This document shows, one piece after another, positions 19,442 through 31,749 of a stretch of DNA of 64,000 nucleotides (its first letter is position 1; each line of letters starts with the position of its first letter). The translations under genes and the position numbers were made by a program. The notes below the pieces were generated by a model that saw nothing but the letters and a program-made list of their open reading frames with translations, was not told the DNA's origin and searched no databases. The stretch lies in the NCBI RefSeq assembly GCF_020662265.1, contig NZ_VEWM01000122.1, forward strand, positions 234,512-298,511. Direction: 5' to 3'. The stretch is from Psychrobacter sp. I-STPA6b (GTDB lineage: Bacteria; Pseudomonadota; Gammaproteobacteria; Pseudomonadales; Moraxellaceae).

Positions 19442-19580
19442 AACACCACGTAAGAAGAAGCCTAAATCTTTGTAACTACAATGATTATTTGAGGATTTCA
19501 GTTGTGTTACTAGATTATATATCTGGGTATTAGTAATTAGACTAGCCCATCACTTAATATGTAAAGTGGAGAGAGTCCCC

Positions 19581-20573
19581 ATGAAAAAACTACTTTTGGT
19601 ATCAGCAGTTACTGCTTTATCTCTATCTGCTGCTCATGCAGCACCAACTGTATATGGTAAAGCATTTTTGACTCTTGATGCCTCATCAACAGATTCTGAA
19701 ACCACAGTAAATGGTAAAAAAACATCTGATGAGAGCAAAAAACGTCCAGCGCTAAATTCAAATAGTTCTCGTATTGGTTTTAAAGGCAAAGAGCCATTAG
19801 CGAATGATATCAGTCTGATTTATCAACTAGAGTATGGTATTGATGTATCTGCTGACAATCCATCAAAGCAGTTTAGATCTCGTGATACATACTTAGGTTT
19901 ATCTCATGCTCAGCTTGGTACAATCAAAGCAGGTCGCTTGTCTGCTATTGATGGGAAAGTAGACTTTGCTAATGTGACGGCTGGTGGATTAGCAGATAGA
20001 GTTATGGCTTCGTTTGAAGGGCAACGCATGAATAATGCTTTTGTTTATAACTCACCAGACTTTAATGGTGCACAAATATTAGCCATGTATGCTTTAGATG
20101 AAGATAAAAGTGGTCGTGAATATACTGGTATTGCAGGAAAGTATGAGCCAGCAGGACAGCCTTTTAAAGCTGGAGTCAGCTATATTCATGGTGCATCAGC
20201 AGGTGAAAAAAACTTAAAAGATGCCTTCCGTGTTAGTGGTAACTATAAACTTAATGAAGGCATTACAGTAGGTGCTTTATATCAGTTAAGTGACTATAAT
20301 GCTGATGATAAGGAAAATGCAGTTACTATCAGTGGTGAGATGAAAACTGCGACACCTTGGACTGCCTATGCACAAGGCGATATGGTGACGAATGTAAAAG
20401 GTGCTAAAGATGCAGATGCTTTCCGTGTCTCCGTAGGTGGTAAATATGCCTTCAATGGTAGTACAACAGGACATATTTATGGTGTTATGAGACAAAAAGA
20501 AGAAGAAAAAGCGATGACTAAGATGAAAGAAACAACTTTTGGCATCGGTGGTGGTCTAGAATACAAATTCTAA
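19581..20573 (+). CDS. Gram-negative porin, second tandem copy
   Basis: Outer-membrane porin of 330 residues, paralogous to the preceding gene. The signal peptide ends AAHA before APTVYGKAFLTLD. SRIGFKGKEPL, YQLEYGID, SRDTYLGLSH and the final GGGLEYKF are in the same order as in the first copy. Most differences lie in the presumed surface loops: the stretch about residues 150-200 is shorter and has no counterpart of the DGGGVA loop. The C-terminal stretch from ENAVTISGEM to TPWTAYAQGD is identical in both. The ATG at 19581 follows GGAGAG; a GTG at 19566 is in frame but unlikely. Confidence 0.9.
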   Translation: MKKLLLVSAVTALSLSAAHAAPTVYGKAFLTLDASSTDSETTVNGKKTSDESKKRPALNSNSSRIGFKGKEPLANDISLIYQLEYGIDVSADNPSKQFRSRDTYLGLSHAQLGTIKAGRLSAIDGKVDFANVTAGGLADRVMASFEGQRMNNAFVYNSPDFNGAQILAMYALDEDKSGREYTGIAGKYEPAGQPFKAGVSYIHGASAGEKNLKDAFRVSGNYKLNEGITVGALYQLSDYNADDKENAVTISGEMKTATPWTAYAQGDMVTNVKGAKDADAFRVSVGGKYAFNGSTTGHIYGVMRQKEEEKAMTKMKETTFGIGGGLEYKF

Positions 20574-20596
20574 TTTGACCTAGAATTTGATACTAT

Positions 20597-20626
20597 AAAA
20601 GACTCACCTTTCGGGGTGAGTTTTTT
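20597..20626 (+). terminator. Terminator after second porin
   Basis: Arms ACTCACC and GGTGAGT around a TTTCGGG loop region, followed by T6. Close copy of the hairpin at 19127. Confidence 0.85.
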
Positions 20627-20711
20627 ATGGCTGAGAATATACTGCTAGATAGGAAGTCAAGCCTGTTTTTTTGAGCCAAATTTTAGTAAAATTTGCATTT
20701 ACCATAAATAG

Positions 20712-22355
<1,644 letters not shown>

Positions 22356-22442
22356 GTAAATATTTTAAGATGATATTGGTGCTGATTTTATATTAATGGC
22401 ATCGCATCTGAGACAGTTATTGTAGTTATGTATCATTTATTC

Positions 22443-22473
22443 AAAAGACCAATGTGATATTGGTCTTTTTTTC
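22443..22473 (+). terminator. Terminator after pyrG
   Basis: Arms AAAGACCAAT and ATTGGTCTTT with a 5-nt loop and a T7 tract, 88 nt past the pyrG stop. It separates pyrG from kdsA. Confidence 0.85.
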
Positions 22474-22592
22474 TTTGAAGCTAGAGTTTATTGGAGATTT
22501 GAAATAGATCAATCGAAAATAGATTAATCCATAAAATTGGTATAACCTATAGGTCATTTGATTGTTTTATAAATTGTATAATAAGGAAACCT

Positions 22593-23459
22593 ATGAGTAA
22601 TACAGAGAAAGCACAACCTCAGTCACATATCCAGTTGCATGATATTTGTATTGGTAATGATCAGCCTTTTGTACTGTTTGGAGGTATGAATGTGCTGGAA
22701 TCAAAAGAGCTAGCATTTGAAATTGCTGAGGCATATATAGACATTTGTCAGCGGTTAAATATTGGCTATGTGTTTAAAGCCAGTTTTGATAAAGCAAACC
22801 GCTCAAGTTTGCATTCATTCCGTGGTCCGGGGCTGAAGAAGGGTGTAGATTGGTTGGGACAAATTAAGCAAAAATATCATGTGCCGATTATCACGGATGT
22901 TCATGAGCCATATCAAGCTGAACCAGTAGCAGAGGTTGCTGATATCATTCAATTACCTGCATTTTTATCACGGCAGACGGACTTGGTGCAAGCAATGGCA
23001 AAAACAGATGCCATTATTAATATCAAAAAAGCTCAGTTTTTAGCACCACATGAGATGCGTCATATTATGAATAAATGCCTAGAGGCAGGTAATGACCGTA
23101 TTATCTTATGTGAGCGTGGTACAGCATTTGGCTATAATAACTTAGTGGTCGATATGCTGGGGTTTGATATTATGAAAAAAATGCAAGTTCCTGTATTTTT
23201 TGATGTGACACATAGTTTGCAACAGCCAGGAGCAAGGGCTGATAGTGCTGGTGGACGACGTGAGCAGATTAGTACATTAGCACGTGCAGGCATGGCGACA
23301 GGATTAGCAGGTCTCTTTCTTGAGGCGCATCCAGACCCAGATAAGGCAAAATGCGATGGTCCGTGTGCGTTACGTTTACAGCAGCTTGAGCCATTTTTAC
23401 AGCAATTAAAACAAATTGATGACTTAGTGAAGGGGTTTGCGGTACTTGATACGCACTAA
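22593..23459 (+). CDS. kdsA: 3-deoxy-8-phosphooctulonate synthase
   Basis: Condenses arabinose 5-phosphate with phosphoenolpyruvate to KDO 8-phosphate for the lipopolysaccharide inner core. It is a TIM-barrel enzyme of 288 residues with typical segments: [62 protein letters not shown] and the late [23 protein letters not shown] precedes the ATG. In relatives it usually sits next to eno; here copZ-copA lies between. Confidence 0.96.
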   Translation: MSNTEKAQPQSHIQLHDICIGNDQPFVLFGGMNVLESKELAFEIAEAYIDICQRLNIGYVFKASFDKANRSSLHSFRGPGLKKGVDWLGQIKQKYHVPIITDVHEPYQAEPVAEVADIIQLPAFLSRQTDLVQAMAKTDAIINIKKAQFLAPHEMRHIMNKCLEAGNDRIILCERGTAFGYNNLVVDMLGFDIMKKMQVPVFFDVTHSLQQPGARADSAGGRREQISTLARAGMATGLAGLFLEAHPDPDKAKCDGPCALRLQQLEPFLQQLKQIDDLVKGFAVLDTH

Positions 23460-23515
23460 AACAGACCTCATGAAGGTGCTATATATAAGCTTTTTTGTTA
23501 ATGGAGATATTTATC

Positions 23516-23737
23516 ATGTCAAAGCAAGCGGCAACTATCTATATAGAAGGAATGACGTGTCAGGGCTGTGTCAAAAGTGTTGTTAATGCTGTCAGTGCGC
23601 TATCTGGTGTGGATAGTGTTGATGTTAGCTTAGAGAAAAAGCATGCTGATGTGTCCTTTGATATGACACAAGTTTCTTTAGATGAACTGCGTGAGTGTAT
23701 TGAAGATGCTGGCTTTGATGTGATGAATATTCAATAA
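23516..23737 (+). CDS. copZ: Heavy-metal-binding (CopZ-like) chaperone
   Basis: A 73-residue ferredoxin-like HMA domain with the metal site GMTCQGC (CxxC) after the first strand and a final EDAGFDV helix/strand. Such proteins carry Cu(I) in the cytoplasm to a CopA-type ATPase. The ATG at 23516 has GGAG 9 nt upstream; an upstream in-frame TTG at 23495 would include that ribosome site and is rejected. It lies about 210 nt before copA on the same strand, which supports copper as the metal. Confidence 0.88.
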   Translation: MSKQAATIYIEGMTCQGCVKSVVNAVSALSGVDSVDVSLEKKHADVSFDMTQVSLDELRECIEDAGFDVMNIQ

Positions 23738-23946
23738 CAGATTGGCTTGGATGAGGGGAATGTCTGCAATGATGTTCCTTTTATGATATTCATTTATTGT
23801 ATTTTTAGAGGTGCAGGCTGGTAGTATGCCTTATGTACCTTCGTTCTTCTGTCTTGTCATGATTGTATTTGGAGTCATAGACAGCGATAAAATAAACACA
23901 CAAGTGGCATGTTCGTTTGTACTGGCATGCCTATAAAAAGGCTAAA

Positions 23947-26238
23947 ATGAGCGCTACATTAGATTCTTCAACTTCTACAAAGACAAATTCAGAACACATA
24001 CAGTTATCAATACAGGATATGTCCTGTCAAGCATGTGCCTCTCGCATAGAAAAAGTATTAAATAAAAAGTCTGCCATCTATCAGGTCTCGGTAAGCTTTG
24101 CCGGTGAGACTGCTAATGTGGAGTATGATCCATCACAGACATCGGCAGATGAAATCATTGGGTGGATACAAAAGACGGGATTTGAGGCAAGTATATACCA
24201 GCCGGATACTTTGTTTTCACCAGATGTAGAAGATGAGCATTCCCACAAATTCCCATGGCAACTGTTTATATTATGGTTGTGTTTGTTGCCATTTTTGCTA
24301 GGTATGGTGGGTATGTTGGCTGGACAAGGTATGGCATGGATGCCACCGTTATGGATGCAGTTTGTTTTGGCAACAGTGGTGCAGTTTGGCTTGGCACTGC
24401 CATTTTATAAAAGTGCATGGGCATCTATAAAAGGTGGTCTTGCCAATATGGATGTTCTGGTTGTTATTGGTACATTGACTATCTGGACGTATTCAACATA
24501 TAGCTGGCTGGTGAGTAGTGGGTGGTCTCATCATGCGATGGGAGATTTGGATTTTTCCCAGCTTATATCGTCTATGCCAACAATGCATATGCCAATATAT
24601 TTTGAAGCAGGGGTGATGATTATTGCCTTTGTCCGTTTAGGGAAGTATTTGGAACATCGTACTAAAAAGAAAAGCTTGGATAGTATTCATTTGTTGTTAA
24701 GTCTAACCCCTGAAATGGTGGAAAAACAGCAGACAGTCAGCAGTAATATAGATGGCAATGAGACAGAAAGCTTTCAGTCTGTACCTTTAGCCGATGTACA
24801 GTGTGGAGATAAGTTGCGAGCAAAGCAAGGCACTCGTATCGCAACGGATGGTATAGTGGTTGCTGGGGAAGGGTGGTGTGATGAGAGTCATTTAACAGGA
24901 GAGTCTGTACCATTATCTAAAAAGATTGGTGATCATGTGCTGGCTGGTGCGATGGTGGCAAATGGTAGCTTGGTATATCAGGTGCAGGCATTGGGTGGAG
25001 ATACACAGCTTGCAGATATGGTACAGGCACTGAGTGAAGCACAAGGCAGTAAAGCTCAGTTGGCACGGTTAGCGGATAAGGTAGCTGCTGTTTTTGTACC
25101 GATAGTTGTCATATTGGCATTGATTACTTTTATTATCACGTGGTGGTTGACTGGCGCTCTAAACCTGAGTGTATTACATGCCGTCTCTGTTTTAGTCATT
25201 GCTTGCCCTTGTGCGTTAGGATTGGCAACACCTGCAGCGATTATGGCTGGTATGGGTGTGGCAGCTCGTCATGGTGTATGGTTTAAAGACGCCCAAAGCT
25301 TAGAGTCTTCTGGGACTGTTGACACAGTTGTATTTGATAAAACGGGGACACTAACACAGGGTCAACCCAGCTTGGTCACACATATGATGGTGAATCAAGC
25401 ATTGCGCTGGCAAGATGTACTTCAGCTGGCTGCCAGTGTCGAAGCCCATGTAAGCCATCCTTTAGCAGATACTATTGTACGTACTGCAAAAGAAAATCAG
25501 TTGCCACTTTTTCCAGTACAGAGAGTAGAAGTTGTGCAAGGTCAGGGTGTTCAAGCACAGGTTGAAGGTTATGGGTTGGTCAAAGTTGGGACGCCTGAAT
25601 TTGCTTCCTTGACGCTGCCTAGATATATGCCACAAATATGGCAGACAGCCAGTAATGTCGCAGTGAGTGTTGATGGTATTGCATTAGGAATGTTTGCTCT
25701 GGCAGATGATGTAAAAGAAGATGCTCATCAGACAGTCAGTCAGTTACAAGAACAAGGCTACCATGTCATATTAATGAGTGGTGATAAGCAATCAGTAGTT
25801 AATCATGTTGCCTCTGTATTAGGTATTACTGAAGCTTATGGCTCAATGAGTCCAAGAGAAAAAGCCAGTAAAATTGATGAGATACAGCAACAGGGACAGA
25901 AAGTTGTTATGGTTGGAGATGGTGTCAATGATGCTCCAGCTATGGCAGTTGCAACAGCAAGTTTTGCCATGGCAGAAGGTACAGATGTAGCAAAACATAG
26001 TGCCTCAGCCCGTCTACTTGGCGCATCACTTGACCATGTATTGACAGCCCAAAATATTGCTCATGCTACTATCAGAAATATTAAGCAGAACCTGTTTTTT
26101 GCCTTTATTTATAATTGTATTGGTATTCCATTGGCCGCTTTTGGCTTTTTAAATCCAATGATAGCAGCTGCTGCAATGGCGATGAGCTCAATCTCAGTGC
26201 TATTAAATGCGTTACGATTGACCCGATATCAACCATAA
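23947..26238 (+). CDS. copA: Copper-exporting P1B-type ATPase
   Basis: Inner-membrane ATPase that exports Cu(I) to the periplasm. A single N-terminal HMA domain has MSCQACA (residues about 25-31). The membrane segments include the CPC motif in IACPCALGLATPAA, and later domains carry the TGES actuator loop (HLTGESVP), the phosphorylation site DKTGTLTQG, the HP dipeptide in SHPLAD and GDGVNDAPAM. The ATG at 23947 is preferred to a TTG at 23917, though its ribosome site is weak (AAGG). I see no CueR-type operator in the 210 nt upstream. The 763 residues form a complete enzyme. Confidence 0.95.
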   Translation: MSATLDSSTSTKTNSEHIQLSIQDMSCQACASRIEKVLNKKSAIYQVSVSFAGETANVEYDPSQTSADEIIGWIQKTGFEASIYQPDTLFSPDVEDEHSHKFPWQLFILWLCLLPFLLGMVGMLAGQGMAWMPPLWMQFVLATVVQFGLALPFYKSAWASIKGGLANMDVLVVIGTLTIWTYSTYSWLVSSGWSHHAMGDLDFSQLISSMPTMHMPIYFEAGVMIIAFVRLGKYLEHRTKKKSLDSIHLLLSLTPEMVEKQQTVSSNIDGNETESFQSVPLADVQCGDKLRAKQGTRIATDGIVVAGEGWCDESHLTGESVPLSKKIGDHVLAGAMVANGSLVYQVQALGGDTQLADMVQALSEAQGSKAQLARLADKVAAVFVPIVVILALITFIITWWLTGALNLSVLHAVSVLVIACPCALGLATPAAIMAGMGVAARHGVWFKDAQSLESSGTVDTVVFDKTGTLTQGQPSLVTHMMVNQALRWQDVLQLAASVEAHVSHPLADTIVRTAKENQLPLFPVQRVEVVQGQGVQAQVEGYGLVKVGTPEFASLTLPRYMPQIWQTASNVAVSVDGIALGMFALADDVKEDAHQTVSQLQEQGYHVILMSGDKQSVVNHVASVLGITEAYGSMSPREKASKIDEIQQQGQKVVMVGDGVNDAPAMAVATASFAMAEGTDVAKHSASARLLGASLDHVLTAQNIAHATIRNIKQNLFFAFIYNCIGIPLAAFGFLNPMIAAAAMAMSSISVLLNALRLTRYQP

Positions 26239-27912
<1,674 letters not shown>

Positions 27913-27937
27913 ATCCTATTAAGGTTGCTGAGATACT

Positions 27938-28291
27938 ATGAAATATTTTGGTCAGTTTCTTTTATTTTTGGTTGCAGTTGCAGTGTTAATTGGATTGCAG
28001 TATCAGTATTGGCTAGGTGAAAATGGTCATGCCGATAGTAAAGACTTACAAACTGAAATAGAAGCACAGCTGATTAAAAATAAAGAACAAGAACATCAGA
28101 ACCAAATATTGCGTGCTGATGTTCGTGATCTTAAAACAGGATTGGAAGCAGTAGAAGAGCATGCACGAGTTGACTTGGGGTTAATAAAGCCACATGAGAC
28201 TTTCGTGCAGCTATCTACTGCTCCAAATACACATACTAGTATTGTGGCACCTGACATTGATCCAGATGATGCCATAGAAAGTATCCCCTAA
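27938..28291 (+). CDS. ftsB: Cell division protein FtsB
   Basis: Small bitopic division protein that forms the FtsQ-FtsB-FtsL complex. One N-terminal membrane helix (residues about 5-23) is followed by a coiled coil (about 35-75) and the short conserved segment EEHARVDLGLIKPHETFVQL. Its position after eno and before ispD is the usual place for ftsB. The C-terminal 25 residues are acidic and variable. Its length of 117 is normal. Confidence 0.92.
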   Translation: MKYFGQFLLFLVAVAVLIGLQYQYWLGENGHADSKDLQTEIEAQLIKNKEQEHQNQILRADVRDLKTGLEAVEEHARVDLGLIKPHETFVQLSTAPNTHTSIVAPDIDPDDAIESIP

Positions 28292-28612
28292 TTAGATATT
28301 TCCTTATATGTGATAATACAATGATATTACTTGTATGAAATAATGGTTATTAAGCTAGAACTAGAAATGTTATTTATCATGGCTTGCATGAGTGTCGTAG
28401 TTGCTTCTAGTCATCGGCTTATTATCTGATTTAAATAACAAATCCCACCTATCTGTATCCTTACTCTTTACATTCATCCCCCCTATTAATACTGAATGTC
28501 TATAAAAATTACCGATATATTGGTTTTATATGATAAGGTGTGCAACCTTTATCATTAAGCCTCCAACAATTAATTCTTAGTAAGTTGAGTGTGTTAATCC
28601 ATTAACTTCGAA
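28292..28612. other. Intergenic region, ftsB to ispD
   Basis: 321 nt, no supported gene. It contains a near-perfect inverted repeat at 28530-28555 (arms ATGATAAGGT and ACCTTTATCAT), starting 83 nt before the ispD start; this could be an operator or a leader hairpin. In relatives ispD usually follows ftsB more closely. Confidence 0.5.
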
Positions 28613-29362
28613 ATGATGAATGATAAATCCATGTTACAAACTGAATCTTCTATAAAGCAGTCAGATCAGACTCCTCAAGTTCATACTTTAGTTGTTGCTG
28701 CAGGAAAGGGTAGCCGTTTTGGTGCAGAGAGACCAAAGCAGTATACATCACTACTTGGTAAGCCAGTTTTGTTACATTCGCTAGAAAAACTGAGCCGTAG
28801 TCAATTTATTGAACATGTATTTTTAGTCATTGCCAAAGATGATGCTTATGCACAAACACTAAACTACCCTTTAGCAGTGACCACGGTGTATGGTGGTGCT
28901 GAGCGTTGGTTATCTGTGATGGCAGGAGTGGAGGCAATTTGGCAACAGCCAGACTCTAATGATGCAGATTTGGTATTGATTCATGATGCGGCTCGACCCG
29001 CCGTGATGCCAGAGCATATTGATGCTGTGATTGAGACAGCTGCTCAGGTTGAATATGGTGCTATATTAGGTGTACCAGTTGTCGATACCATGAAACAAGT
29101 GGCACGCGATAGCAATATTATTCAAACAGTAGATAGACAGAATTTATGGCAGGCTCAGACACCACAAGTATTTCGCTTGGGAGTATTAAGAGACATGCTA
29201 CACCGGATGAGTGAATCAGATGGTGTTATTACTGACGAAGCGAGTGGATTTGAGCGTTTAGGCTTACCTATAAAGATAGTAGAAGGTAGTCGATTAAATA
29301 TAAAAATGACACATCCTGAAGATGTTAAGTTATTAGAAGCCATTTTAAATTCAGAAAATTAG
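28613..29362 (+). CDS. ispD: 2-C-methyl-D-erythritol 4-phosphate cytidylyltransferase
   Basis: Third step of the MEP isoprenoid pathway: transfers CMP from CTP to methylerythritol phosphate. The nucleotide-binding glycine-rich loop is VVAAGKGSRFGAERPKQY, with VLIHDAARPAV and AQTPQVF further on. An N-terminal tail of about 24 polar residues precedes the enzyme core. The start (ATG-ATG at 28613 or 28616) has no obvious ribosome site, so an internal ATG such as the one encoding MLQTE is possible. ispF is not adjacent. Confidence 0.94.
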   Translation: MMNDKSMLQTESSIKQSDQTPQVHTLVVAAGKGSRFGAERPKQYTSLLGKPVLLHSLEKLSRSQFIEHVFLVIAKDDAYAQTLNYPLAVTTVYGGAERWLSVMAGVEAIWQQPDSNDADLVLIHDAARPAVMPEHIDAVIETAAQVEYGAILGVPVVDTMKQVARDSNIIQTVDRQNLWQAQTPQVFRLGVLRDMLHRMSESDGVITDEASGFERLGLPIKIVEGSRLNIKMTHPEDVKLLEAILNSEN

Positions 29363-29547
29363 CCATATACCAAAAATGTAGAATTGTATATCAATATTAT
29401 TTTAAGTCGAATATTAGTAATAATATTTTATGTAAGTGTGTTTTTTTATATATTTTTGTTAATAAATAGCGTATTATAGGGTTCAGGCAGTAATAAATAA
29501 GTATTAACTATTCAAATCATGATAATAATATTCAATAAGAGGGTGAC

Positions 29548-30201
29548 ATGAAAAATAATAATAATATTGCTATCTTATCGGATTGGTCAGAAAAGTTATA
29601 TCAGTTGGTTTATATCAGTCAGATTAGTCAACCATATCAAGCACAGTTAAGTAGTGTACTCAATGATATTGAATATGTATCTAACTATAAAAATAAAAAG
29701 AATAAAATCACAGGTATTTTATGTTATGGCAATGGTTATTTTTTTCAGTATCTTGAGGGTAGCAAACAAGCATTGCAAGCCATTAAGAATAATCTATTGA
29801 AGGATTGTCGGCACTATAATTTAAAGTTTTTAGACTTTAGTCAGTTGACACATCGGCGTTTTTCTCAGTGGAAAATGCAAGTGCTGATGTTGGATAAGAG
29901 AGACAGCGTACAAGAAAATACTCAATATCCCATATACAGTACGCTATCTTTTAAGCCATATACATGGCAAGTGAATGAATGGCAGAATTTTTTACAGCAA
30001 CTGATTAGTAATGATAGTAAATATAAGCTACAAGAGGTAAATGTGACGGCAAGTCGTTCTATAAAGCATCACCGTTTAAGTAAGACAGTAATGAGTCTGT
30101 TTGCACGCCATCAGGCATTCTTTGTTGTACAGGCTATTTTAGGCATGTTAGTGATTTTGGCTGTGCTTTTCTTTATGGTAACAAGCTGGCTCTCTTTTTA
30201 A
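29548..30201 (+). CDS. BLUF blue-light sensor with C-terminal membrane anchor
   Basis: Residues about 16-113 form a BLUF domain, which binds FAD and senses blue light. By hand alignment to AppA the key residues are all present: Tyr22 (LVYIS), Asn49 (before KKNKITGIL), Gln67 (FFQYLEG), and Trp108/Met110 (RRFSQWKMQVL); RRF and DCRHYN also match the family. A basic linker (about 120-185) leads to one strongly hydrophobic segment at residues about 188-215, directly at the C-terminus, so the protein looks tail-anchored with the sensor in the cytoplasm. There is no EAL, GGDEF or cyclase output domain. AGAGGG lies before the ATG. The stop codon is inside a 9-bp hairpin at 30185-30210. Confidence 0.88.
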   Translation: MKNNNNIAILSDWSEKLYQLVYISQISQPYQAQLSSVLNDIEYVSNYKNKKNKITGILCYGNGYFFQYLEGSKQALQAIKNNLLKDCRHYNLKFLDFSQLTHRRFSQWKMQVLMLDKRDSVQENTQYPIYSTLSFKPYTWQVNEWQNFLQQLISNDSKYKLQEVNVTASRSIKHHRLSKTVMSLFARHQAFFVVQAILGMLVILAVLFFMVTSWLSF

Positions 30202-30210
30202 AGAGCCAGC
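30185..30210 (+). terminator. Hairpin overlapping the BLUF gene stop
   Basis: Perfect 9-nt arms GCTGGCTCT and AGAGCCAGC with the stop codon in the loop. No T-tract follows; it may stabilise the mRNA end more than terminate. Confidence 0.5.
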
Positions 30211-30558
30211 CATGGTTAGTATCCGTGTGTCTTGTTTTATTTGTCAATATCTATTGTAGTCTTCTTCAACTGATCAAATAGCTATCTATATACTGGTTTG
30301 TATACTATAGTCAATCTAATATAATTTCACCATAAGGCAACCTAGTGCAGATAGTACATGTAGTACATCTAGCGAGGCTAACAGCGTGGTGGATTTATAG
30401 TGGGCAGGCTATAACATTATTAAGTGGTATGATTGTTTGGATATAGATAAAGGAAAATTCAGGCATAAAAAAACCAGCTTTGAATCAAAGCTGGTTTTTT
30501 AGAGTGTGAGGCTATTAGATTTACTATCTATATAACTAATTTACTCACTTAGAATAAG
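30202..30558. other. Intergenic region, BLUF gene to tRNA-Glu
   Basis: 357 nt without a gene. The 30300-30420 part is distinctive: ACTATAGTCAATC, then a direct repeat AGTACATGTAGTACAT, then AGCGAGGCTAACAGCG and an inverted TTATAG/CTATAA pair. It looks like a non-coding interspersed element and not random AT-rich spacer. The tRNA terminator hairpin is at 30467-30500. Confidence 0.45.
30467..30500. terminator. Terminator after tRNA-Glu
   Basis: Arms AAAACCAGCTTTGA and TCAAAGCTGGTTTT, flanked by A and T runs; usable on both strands. On the minus strand it lies 60 nt past the tRNA 3' end. Confidence 0.85.
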
Positions 30559-30634
30559 TGGTATCCCGTAGGGGATTCGAACCCCTGTTACCGCCGTGAA
30601 AGGGCAGTGTCCTAGGCCTCTAGACGAACGGGAC
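30559..30634 (-). tRNA. tRNA-Glu (anticodon UUC)
   Basis: 76 nt including an encoded CCA. The cloverleaf is standard: D-arm GTCTAGAGGCCTAGGAC, anticodon loop CTTTCAC with UUC, and T-arm with GGTTCGAATCC. The first acceptor pair is G1-U72, where E. coli has G-C. It stands alone with its own terminator. A tRNA 3' end next to an unusual non-coding block is also a possible integration site. Confidence 0.97.
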
Positions 30635-30775
30635 ACATCATACTTCAACTGCTTTCACCATTAATGTCGAAGTGGTGCGTATTTTAGAGATATAGAGTGA
30701 TGTTGTCAACACCTTTTTTGATTTTTATTCAGTTTTTTTAGCAGTTAGAAGGTGGTTAGAAGATGATGGACTTTT

Positions 30776-31576
30776 TTATGCTTTATCTGAGCCAGTCGAG
30801 CAATCTTCAGCGTCAGTTTCACTGTTCTCATGATGTTGATGCATGGCATTAGCTAACATTGGGTATTGATTGAGAATATGACAAAATAGTTCAGCAGTTT
30901 TTTGAGTGTCATATAGTGCAGAGTGTGCATCTGAACCATTAAAGTCAATGCCAGCCGCTTTACAGGCTCTTGCCAGTACAGTTTGACCAAAGGCTAAAGC
31001 AGATAAAGTCACTGTATCTAGGACAGAAAAGGCATGAAATGGACTATGGTTTTTACTGTTGGTACGAGCTATAGCTGCATTTAAAAAGTTGAGGTCAAAG
31101 TGGGCATTATGACCAACTAAGACGCATTGACGGCAATCATGCTCACGGCGTACTTCTTTTAAGCCTTTAAAGATACGGCGCAGTGCTGTTTTTTCATCTT
31201 CAGCAATGGCTTTACGCAGCGGATTTGTTGGGTCTATGCCAGTAAATTCTAAGGCACGTGCTTCTAAGTTAGCACCTTCAAAAGGCTCAATATGTGCATT
31301 CAGCGGTTCACCTTGATAGAATCGACCCGTTTCGTCCATTAAAATAGGGATACAAGCAATTTCTAAAAGGGCATCGGTTTGGGCATTAAAGCCAGCCGTT
31401 TCTACATCAACCACGACTGGCATAAACTTACGGAAGCGTTCATTGAGCTTGGTAATGGTGTCAGTAGTCTCTTTTGAGGGCGTTGTCCCATCTTCTGTAG
31501 ATACTGTATTTGCTATGTTTGTTACATTAGGCTGAGTATCATCTGAAGTTGTGAGGATATTACTATTTGAAGTCAT
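30776..31576 (-). CDS. rnt: Ribonuclease T
   Basis: DEDD-family 3' exonuclease that trims tRNA CCA-ends and matures 5S and 23S rRNA. The motifs are ExoI VVVDVETAGF, ExoII VGHNAHFDLNFL and ExoIII DAHSALYDTQKTAEL with His and Asp. The core (residues about 48-245) matches the about 215-residue family. The first 45 residues are a polar Thr/Ser-rich tail, and a second in-frame ATG is absent until the core, so the tail is probably real. It is 173 nt downstream of pyrC, with a terminator between them. Confidence 0.93.
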   Translation of the reverse strand: MTSNSNILTTSDDTQPNVTNIANTVSTEDGTTPSKETTDTITKLNERFRKFMPVVVDVETAGFNAQTDALLEIACIPILMDETGRFYQGEPLNAHIEPFEGANLEARALEFTGIDPTNPLRKAIAEDEKTALRRIFKGLKEVRREHDCRQCVLVGHNAHFDLNFLNAAIARTNSKNHSPFHAFSVLDTVTLSALAFGQTVLARACKAAGIDFNGSDAHSALYDTQKTAELFCHILNQYPMLANAMHQHHENSETDAEDCSTGSDKA

Positions 31577-31670
31577 AAATCTTTATTCTATTGTGTAAGT
31601 GGGATAGATATATTAAGCTTGTCCTATACTATCAAAACGTGATTGAGTAGGGTAATACCCTAATAAAATA

Positions 31671-31692
31671 TAACCCATCTTTTGATGGGTTA
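31671..31692 (-). terminator. Terminator after pyrC
   Basis: Perfect 9-nt arms TAACCCATC and GATGGGTTA around a 4-nt loop, followed on the minus strand by a T-rich stretch. It lies 58 nt past the pyrC stop. Confidence 0.75.
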
Positions 31693-31749
31693 TTGGTATG
31701 TTGCAACCGCTTGTTTCACTGTATTGATGGCAGTTTGTTATATGTTTAT

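Larger units (their letters stand above)
19104..19580. other. Intergenic region between the tandem porins
   Basis: It holds the first porin's terminator, a small perfect hairpin (TTGTCTT/AAGACAA, 19314-19331), the right copy of the 24-nt inverted repeat (19348-19371), the second Pho-box-like site and a leader resembling that of the first porin. Both leaders share GAGGATTTCAGTT, GCCCATCACT and GTAAAGTGGAGAGA in the same order. Confidence 0.6.

Noticed and set aside
23738..23946. CueR or other copper operator between copZ and copA.
   Set aside because: I found no ACCTTCC/GGAAGGT dyad with promoter spacing; ACCTTC alone occurs without its partner.
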